The position numbers were made by a program, and so were the translations under genes. Under the pieces are notes generated by a model. That model was given only the letters and a program-made list of their open reading frames with translations. It was not told where the DNA came from and searched no databases. From contig CP103027.1 in the NCBI GenBank assembly GCA_024752435.1, forward strand, positions 1,426,001-1,490,000: DNA of 64,000 nucleotides. The letters run 5' to 3'. Below are positions 57,609-64,000 of this stretch, one piece after another (the stretch's first letter is position 1; every line of letters begins with the position of its first letter). The stretch is from Allantophomopsis cytisporea (lineage: Eukaryota; Ascomycota; Leotiomycetes; Phacidiales; Phacidiaceae).

Positions 57609-60600
57609 TCAATTTCCGCACCACTTCTTACCTGGCTTACCAGATTCGTTAGAAGAAGTACCGCGACCACCCTTCGAACCATCTTTTCCAGAAGTGGTGA
57701 TCTTCGTGGAAGTAGTGCTCTTCGTGGAAGTGGTGGCGGTCTTCTGTACCTCAGGTGGAATCGAGCTTGGAGTGAGACCCGGTGGAATAGAGTATGAAGA
57801 CTGGCTGCTAGTTGACTTGGTAGGTGGAACAGCAGCTGTGCCAACTCTCTGAACAGGCTTCTTGTTTGGATTTCTCGGAGGAATGGTGACACCACCCTTC
57901 ATGATACCACCCTTTTCAAAGTCAACTAAGTCCGCAGTGTCGAAGCCTTGGTCCAAACCTCTCTCCTTTGCAAATCCGTGAGGTCCAATCCAGGTTGGTT
58001 CAGTATTCTGAGCCTTCTTCCAGAGTTGACGTCCTTCCTTTCGACCTTCAGCAGCTGCAATCTTCCATTCTGGTTGAACAGGCTTTGGTGGGTTGTTGAC
58101 CATGAATCTATCAGCGGCTTCCTTGGCTTTCTCCGCAGTCTCCAAAGTCTGTTGGCGACGGACCTGGCCTGGTGTGATGCCCCAATCTTCACCAAAGAGT
58201 GAAATGTTTCCTTGAACAGAAGAATCGCGGTAGCGGTCCTCGGTTGGACGGAAGAGATTGAAAGAAGCCGCTGGACCTGGATTTGGATCGGCGATGGACA
58301 GCAAGGTGCCAAACGCTGGATTGAGAAGGTTTTCCATCATTTCATTAACGCTCATCTTTTCGATCTGTTCTTTGGTAAATGGCTTGTGGTCGGTAGCAGT
58401 TCCTGGAGGAGGAGTTGGCTCTGGATAACCATTATCGACACGCCACTTCTTATTCTCAAACTCCTGGACGTGCTCCTCAGCTGTCATACCAATTCTATGC
58501 AGACCACTGTACCACCAGCTGTCACTTGGATTCTTATTTCCTTGTAGTTCTCCAGAGGCCACTTTGGAGCCTACGCCAAACCAATTTTGATGAGATGTAG
58601 CAACGGTTGCGGCATTAGCTTTGGCCCATGGATTGGCTGGAGCATTACTGGTAGCTATGTTAGCACTAAAAATTGAAAAAGTCAACAAGGTGAGTCACTT
58701 ACGTTTGATCAGGAATAGCTTGTGGGTTCAAGAAAGCGCTGTCGAATGTAGCCGTTGAAGGTGGGAAGATTGAACTTGGAGGTTTCTCATAGTTGTAATC
58801 AGATGGAAGACCTCCCTTGTAGTACTTGTGGATATCGGCTGGAGTGGATGTGTCATAGACCTTTAAATTAGGCGTATTGTTGACATTGACGCGTGGAGGG
58901 GTATTGGTATCATTCCAGGGGCTAGTAAAAGCAACAGCTTCCGGTGTAACATTTGATGCCGAGAAAGCATGCTTGCGAAGTTGCTTCAAGAGCTCCTCAT
59001 CATCAACCTCTTTGTTACGTTCATCATCCTTTTTGGCGTGTTGCTCAACAATCCCATGAAGAGATCTCAGAGCTTGTCGGCTGACATCGGCATTCTGACG
59101 TACAGTTCTATCCTGGTTGTTTGACGAGGGGATATCAACCGAGCCGTAATTGATAAATCTCTGACCTGGAGGACCAGCAGTGAGTGGTTTTGGATATCCT
59201 TGCTGTGTCTGAGGGTATGATTTGGTCGAAGCTGGCTGATAGCCACTCGTTGTGTTTGACGCGGTTGAAGGAGAACGGGCACCGCTGGAACCAGTTCGCA
59301 TATCGTTTTGCTGCGTTGGGATAGGATTTGGACATCTGTAGTTCATCTCCATCTCACCCTTTGGGTCATATTCCTCCAAAGCCATAATCAGGTCTCTCCC
59401 AGTGCTTGTGCTTCGACCTTTTTGTGGTGGGACATCAACCAATGGTGGTAGTTCACGACAGGTTACAATCTCTTTATTTAGAGACTGTAAGCGAGAAATT
59501 GAAAATTCTGCGAGACGAGTTTTGGCCATATCCTGCATTGGATTTGGGTATTGGGAGAGACGTTGAAGCGACTGCATCTTGTTGAGAGGGTTTAGTCCAG
59601 CGATTGCGGCTGGAGGTACGGACTTGCCGCGTCCTCCTGCAACGTCGGAAAGACCCATGTCTGATCCCTCGGTGTTTCCAACCACGTCTTGGTGTTGGAT
59701 ATTGGTGATGTTAGTGAGAGGAGCAGGAGAATGGGTAGTCAAAGAAGTACAACGTGGGCCGCGAGCTCCAGTGCTTCTGGCACGAGGCATTGGCACGCCC
59801 TGCCCATGTGCAATAGACTGCTCGTCCAAACTCCACGAGGTGCTTACAGAGTCTGAATTGAGGGGTGAGATGTTTGTCGAGGTCGAGTATGGGGTGCTGC
59901 CAAAATGTCCTTGGTCGACAAGTGTGTAGTTGGGACGGGGGGGAATAGTTGTATTTGGGCGGAAGGTTTGTGGGTGAGTTCGAGAAGAAAGTGAGTCGAG
60001 AGTATTTCGATTCTGGCCAAAGCTGGCGGAAGGACGTCTATTCGCACCTTCGCGATGAATGCGCACTGGTGGAGCAAAGTTAGGTGTCTCATCGGTCTTG
60101 ACTACAGAGCCAACCGTGGTATATGCTAACGGCTTCGCACTTCGTCCACTGGACTCCGGTGAGGCACTCGCAGTCTCCATCATGGTTTCGATCAATGCGT
60201 TCTCTGTTATAAAAACAGTAGTGTTCGGTTCCAAGATGATAGTTTCAGCTTCAGAAGAGCGATCCGAGAAGTTCGAATCAGTATCAGCAACCGACGAATC
60301 CACAAGCACCCCTGGGTAGGTGTTTTTTAAAGGCTTCGATAGGTTGAGAGGTCTCGGCCACTCGACATTATCGGTAACAGGAGTCAATCTTGGTTTAGCA
60401 GGTGGGTGCTTTCCTCGCTCAAGTTCGCGTGCAATTTGCCTCTCCAACAGTCGTTCAACGTAAACAAGACTCTTTCTTTTGCTCTGTTCCTTTAGAGTAG
60501 GTCTCTGTGCATCTGTTTTCTTGCTGACTGTTTCGCATCCATTGATGTTCTTGGTGGTGGCTGTGGTTACAGAAGTCTGTACGTTGTTGACAAGATTCTC

Positions 60601-60871
60601 TCTCGAGGCCAAGCCGACATCACTCTGGAATTTCAATCAACGTTAGCATCGCAATCTGATAACGAACTAGAGAATGCAACCAGATGGTACTCGGGCAAGC
60701 AGATCTGTGGCCGCTATTTCCTTGTGTAGTCGACCTTGCAATTCGCTTGCTGTGCTTGCCCCTTCAAGACGTCGAGCTTACCTGGCTACCTCCAACCATC
60801 CTCGTTTCAGTAGAATGGTTCATCTTTTGGAGCTCATGAACAGAGTCTTTCAAATACTTCTTCGTAAACAT
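57609..60871 (-). CDS. 1016-residue conserved fungal protein, mostly disordered, function unknown
   Basis: Three exons: a 30-codon first exon (60871-60782, MFTKKYLKDSVHEL), then 60624-58703, then 58647-57609. The first intron (GTAAGC donor, GCTAAC branch, TTCCAG acceptor) explains why the large frame has no ATG. The second has GTAAGT and a CTAAC branch 11 bases before CAG. An upstream TTTTTAG would add six residues in frame. The N-terminal 640 residues are Ser/Thr/Pro/Asn-rich, with one short charged helix (LVYVERLLERQIAREL). A more ordered block starts with NPWAKANAATV, continues with WWYSGLHRIGMTAEEHVQ, and includes MSVNEMMENLLNPAFG. The C-terminus is basic and Ser/Thr-rich. No known domain is recognised. 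Tandem TCACGTGA sites lie 67-85 bases upstream of the start. Confidence 0.8.
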
Positions 60872-60937
60872 CTTTACGAACAAGGAAGTAGATGCATGCA
60901 ACCTGAAAGAGAATGGTGAACATTCATGGGAGTCGAG

Positions 60938-60956
60938 TCACGTGATAGTCACGTGA
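60938..60956. promoter_or_regulatory. tandem TCACGTGA palindromes, 11 bp apart
   Basis: TCACGTGA occurs at 60938-60945 and again at 60949-60956, start to start 11 bases, one helical turn. CACGTG is the core site for bHLH factors such as Cbf1/Pho4-type proteins. The pair lies just upstream of the 1016-residue gene, in the 350-base gap before the F-box gene's 3' end. No other feature is visible in that gap. Confidence 0.6.
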
Positions 60957-61222
60957 GGTAGGCGTCGAGGATGGTTGACCAGAAAGAACAGCGTGGAAAC
61001 CAGGTAGGCTATGGTATGCTGACGCACAAGCTCGCAATATTCACGTGCAAGAAAGCCGGTGGGGGACGCCAGGAGACATGGGATCTCACCCTATACAATA
61101 GGCAAGAAAGTATCTACTGAGTCCATGAGACGCAGCTTAGGGGCAATCAACGTTGACGTTGTGTCATGAAGTTCATTATGTCATGAGTTTATGAAAACAT
61201 TACTATACTTACAAGATCAAGG

Positions 61223-62634
61223 CTATCCGGCAATTGTCCAGACTCCAGCCTCAATACCCAATGGCTTTTCCTTTTCCATCATTTCTAGAAGCTCAGCCAG
61301 ATCTTTCACACTTTCTGTCAAGTCCTTCGTCGCTGTCCATGCTAGCCTTGCACTCACTCTCACACTCCTGAGATCTGGGAGGCGGTCTTCGTCAATCGCA
61401 TTATATATCTATTTACGTGTTAGATATTGGTCAGACTTTCTTACCAGGAAGAGAAAAAGCATTAGCATAAAGAAAAAGAAGCGGGAAATACCTCATCCAC
61501 ATCTACGCCGACATCTACACCTGCAAAGCTTGAGCAGTCCAAATCCAGGATCCGCAGTGCATGATTTCTTGGTATACTCTGTACATCGAAGAACAATCTT
61601 GATATGTAATCCGCGCTGACTCGAAGCTTAAGTAGGTTTGGGCACCATGCCAAGGTGTGATCTAACGCACCCTGATGCAGCCTGTTCATCGGATGGATGA
61701 TGGTCAGCTCTTTTAACTGTGATCCCAAGATCTGCAAGGTATCCTGCAAAGCGCCTGCATACACCATGGGGCAACTCTGAATACTGAGAATATGCAAACA
61801 TGATGGTACGTTGATAACATGTCGCCTCAGAAAGAAATCATCTACTCCACCGGCTAGATGTAGAGCCTTCAATGCAGGCGGCCAATTGAAGGCCTCAGTC
61901 TCCTGGGCGTGACTAGACGATCTCGGCAGAAACAGTGTCTCTAAATTATCCATTTTCTTGAGTGTCTGGAATAGTAATTGCATGGAAATTGAAGCCGATA
62001 TCAGCGACAAGTCCAGATACTTCAAATGCACGCACTTGGACAGCGATGCGAATGAATTGATAGCAAAGCTGGCTTGCGGGGCCACAAACACTTCCAGCCC
62101 CTGCTTCAAGCGACCAAGCAGCCGTGCCGTCAAACTCTTGCTCCCATCATGTACCAAATTCCCCATATCCAACCGTCGCACCAGTACCGCCAGCTGACTC
62201 TGCCGTATATGCGCATTTTTTGATGGGCACACAGTCCTCACAAACTCTTGAAAATTATGTCCAGAGATGTAGGGGTGATAGTAGAGGAATGGGACCGTGG
62301 CTTGGTACCAGGCCCGGTTAATGAGACAGCAGGACCATAGGAGAGGTTGGGAGGTCGACCGTCGTGGGATGTAGCTGAGAATATGAAGGATGATTTCGAT
62401 TGGAAGGGGAATCTCGCGAGCGTTGGCTTTGTAGAGTGGAGTGTTGTCTATTGACAATTTTTGGAATGAGCTGTTGAATGATTGTGCTCGCGCCTTGCTC
62501 ATTTCGACATCCCAGTTCGACTGGGCGTCAAGTGCTAGAGCTGCCATACTCCGTGATGGAGGAGAAGTCGACGCAAGGACAAGGCTGAGATATTTTGTTC
62601 GGCGATAGTGGCGATGACGCAGGGATCTGGGCAT
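61223..62634 (-). CDS. F-box protein with leucine-rich repeats
   Basis: Two exons (62634-61492, 61408-61223) give 442 residues. The first exon carries an F-box at about residues 74-115 (IPLPIEIILHILSYIP followed by CCLINRAWYQATVPFLYYH), which binds Skp1 in an SCF ubiquitin ligase. Leucine-rich segments follow (LKYLDLSLISASISMQLL, LKALHLAGGVDDF, LRILDLDCSSF). The 83-base intron (GTATTT donor, ATCTAAC branch, AAATAG acceptor) joins in phase 0. The second exon reads IYNAIDEDRLPDLRSVRVS and ends in WTIAG. Stopping in the intron would lose the last 61 residues. The LRR-like part would choose the substrate, which is unknown. Confidence 0.88.
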
Positions 62635-63691
62635 TAATCAGATTACTAAGCCATCGATAACAGCCTCGCCTTGTAAAGACGTTGTTACACCAAACAAAAA
62701 AACATACATTTATTGATTGACTGATTTTTAAGAGTAATTTAAAGGATATCTTACTAGTGTGGAGATATGGGCTGTGCCTTTTGGAATGAAGACTTATGCC
62801 TTATTAATGGAGTATTGCAAGAGAGTGTGAAGGATGAGTCTCTATACCAAGAGATTCTGGAACCCAACGATAATAGTATTCCGGAATACATTATCACACT
62901 TGTTTAAGAGTTACAGAAGGAGATATCATGTTAAAAATATACGATATAAGTACTTTTTTGCAATTCCATCTGAAAATACTGAGTTTTTAATGCTGTCACC
63001 TACGAGAAGATAATGACGGAAGTGAGTGCTTTACGGAAATGAAACACATTCTCGAACTTCCGGATGCTTTGTGATCGTACTTAAACATCAAGATGCTACA
63101 TAAGTACATAATATGTGCATCATTGCTTTCTGATCTTTACATGAACTATATTCAATTGAGACATATATTTTGTAAATTATTGCTTGACCTTGCTTATTTA
63201 TCAAAGATGCCGTGGATCTGTTTCCTAAAAGCGAATATAGGAACACTAAATAATGACAGGACACTCATCGCAATCGTACATACAGTAAAAGTGCCCTAAC
63301 ACCTTGTGTCGGTTTTCCACGTGGCTGAGCCCCAACCAGTGGGATCTCAAATCTCGAAGGCTACAGGTATTGTTGCTCTAGGTACGCAAGAAGTGTTGGT
63401 GGTAGTTTCAAATATGGACACATAAATATTTATCAATCTGGCTCATTTTAAGTCACACAGACTTGTTTCTGTACATGTATCTCATCGATAGCGGAATAAA
63501 ATCACATCGTATCAAAGGCAACGCGATCATGAATCAATACATCGATTCCTATGATACAAATTCCATTCACAATTCAAAACGCCCTTCCCCATCATAACAC
63601 ATCACATCAATATCAAATTGATTCAGGTAGGAGCGCCATCCAGAGACACTCAACTACATCAACACCCCACACCATAGGTGGGGCTGGGACC
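62635..63691. other. AT-rich intergenic region
   Basis: Upstream of the F-box gene and downstream of the edge gene. It is AT-rich from 62690 to 63300. No coding frame or repeat is supported. Confidence 0.45.
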
Positions 63692-63994
63692 CTAAGCCAT
63701 AGGGACAGTAGGGACTCCATTAGCAGCAGCAGCCTCGGCTTGGGCCTGGCTCTGGAGCATGTTCATGCGACGACGTTCTTCAGCGGCAAGGAAACGGCGC
63801 TGAGCAATACGGCCGACGGTTGCGAAGGACATGGCGCCGAGGATGGCTGGGTCTTGACAGTGTTAGCACAAGATGGATGATTAATGGAAAGAAGGCTGAT
63901 GAGAGGATAGGTGATGATGAACGGAAGGTGAGGCATAAGTTCTTCTCACGAAGACAATACGTAGAGAGTCTTTAATATTTTGAGGAGAACTCAT
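63692..63994 (-). CDS. small protein with short Gly/Ala helix and Arg-rich segment, possibly 5' truncated
   Basis: A 53-codon final exon (63852-63692) is clearly coding. It reads PAILGAMSFATVGRIAQRRF, then LAAEERRRMNMLQSQ, an Ala-rich stretch, and ends in NGVPTVPMA. Its acceptor (GTCAAG after a GCTAAC branch) needs an upstream exon. A candidate is 63994-63961 (MSSPQNIKDSL) with donor GTATTG, which joins in frame to give 64 residues. The gene may instead start beyond the window edge. The hydrophobic helix next to a basic segment suggests a small membrane-associated, perhaps mitochondrial, protein. The family is not recognised. Confidence 0.6.
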
Positions 63995-64000
63995 GTATAA

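Noticed and set aside
57279..57797. 172-codon plus-strand frame
   Set aside because: Its second half is antisense to the 3' end of the 1016-residue gene and its first half has no coding character.

Overview
The window reads as nuclear DNA of a filamentous ascomycete. The genes are interrupted by short introns, mostly 46-60 bases, with GTAAGT/GTATGT-type donors, CTAAC-type branch points and CAG/TAG acceptors. Gene content (a filamentous-type Raptor with a long N-terminus, a Tea1/KelA-type kelch protein, an S28 peptidase, a NACHT-ankyrin gene) fits Pezizomycotina. I suspect Leotiomycetes (Botrytis/Sclerotinia-like), but that is inference. No tRNA, rRNA, CRISPR array or intact transposon was recognised.

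Layout. 0-5 kb: the 3' part of a coiled-coil/low-complexity protein, the mitochondrial copper chaperone SCO1, and a one-pass membrane protein. 4.9-8.7 kb: an AT-rich gap with only scraps of degraded coding sequence, followed by a small secreted cysteine-containing protein with a Kex2-type site. 10.2-15.2 kb: the TORC1 subunit Raptor/Kog1 (minus strand). A 5.6-kb gene-free stretch full of simple repeats separates it from a divergent Tea1/KelA-type kelch coiled-coil protein (20.7-25.6 kb). 26.5-32.4 kb: a mitochondrial-type HAD hydrolase, a 50-residue small protein gene with a 5'UTR intron, a degenerate AT-rich tandem-repeat block, and cytosolic aspartyl-tRNA synthetase. 32.4-39.2 kb: a 6.9-kb gene-free stretch rich in microsatellites, which runs into the casein kinase I gene (39.2-40.9 kb). 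42.6-48.3 kb: a Gemin2/SIP1-like protein, divergent from a Tim17/22/23-family protein, then a secreted S28 serine peptidase. 49.5-53.5 kb: a NACHT-ankyrin (fungal NLR-type) gene with one frameshift and two in-frame stops, next to a possible broken small membrane-protein gene. 54.1-64 kb: an MFS transporter of the phosphate/glycerophosphodiester type, a 1016-residue conserved fungal protein, an F-box protein, and a small protein at the right edge.

Most of the intact genes are housekeeping: TOR signalling, polarity, CK1 signalling, translation, snRNP assembly, and respiratory-chain copper delivery. The accessory signals are the secreted protein, the decayed NLR, the small 50-residue gene and the AT-rich islands. 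The points that most merit a second look are the NLR lesions, an in-frame 312-base segment at the Raptor 5' end that may be exon or intron, the small gene beside the tandem repeats, and the two long repeat-rich intergenic regions. Exon borders were worked out by eye from splice signals and reading frame. No transcript or database evidence was available.
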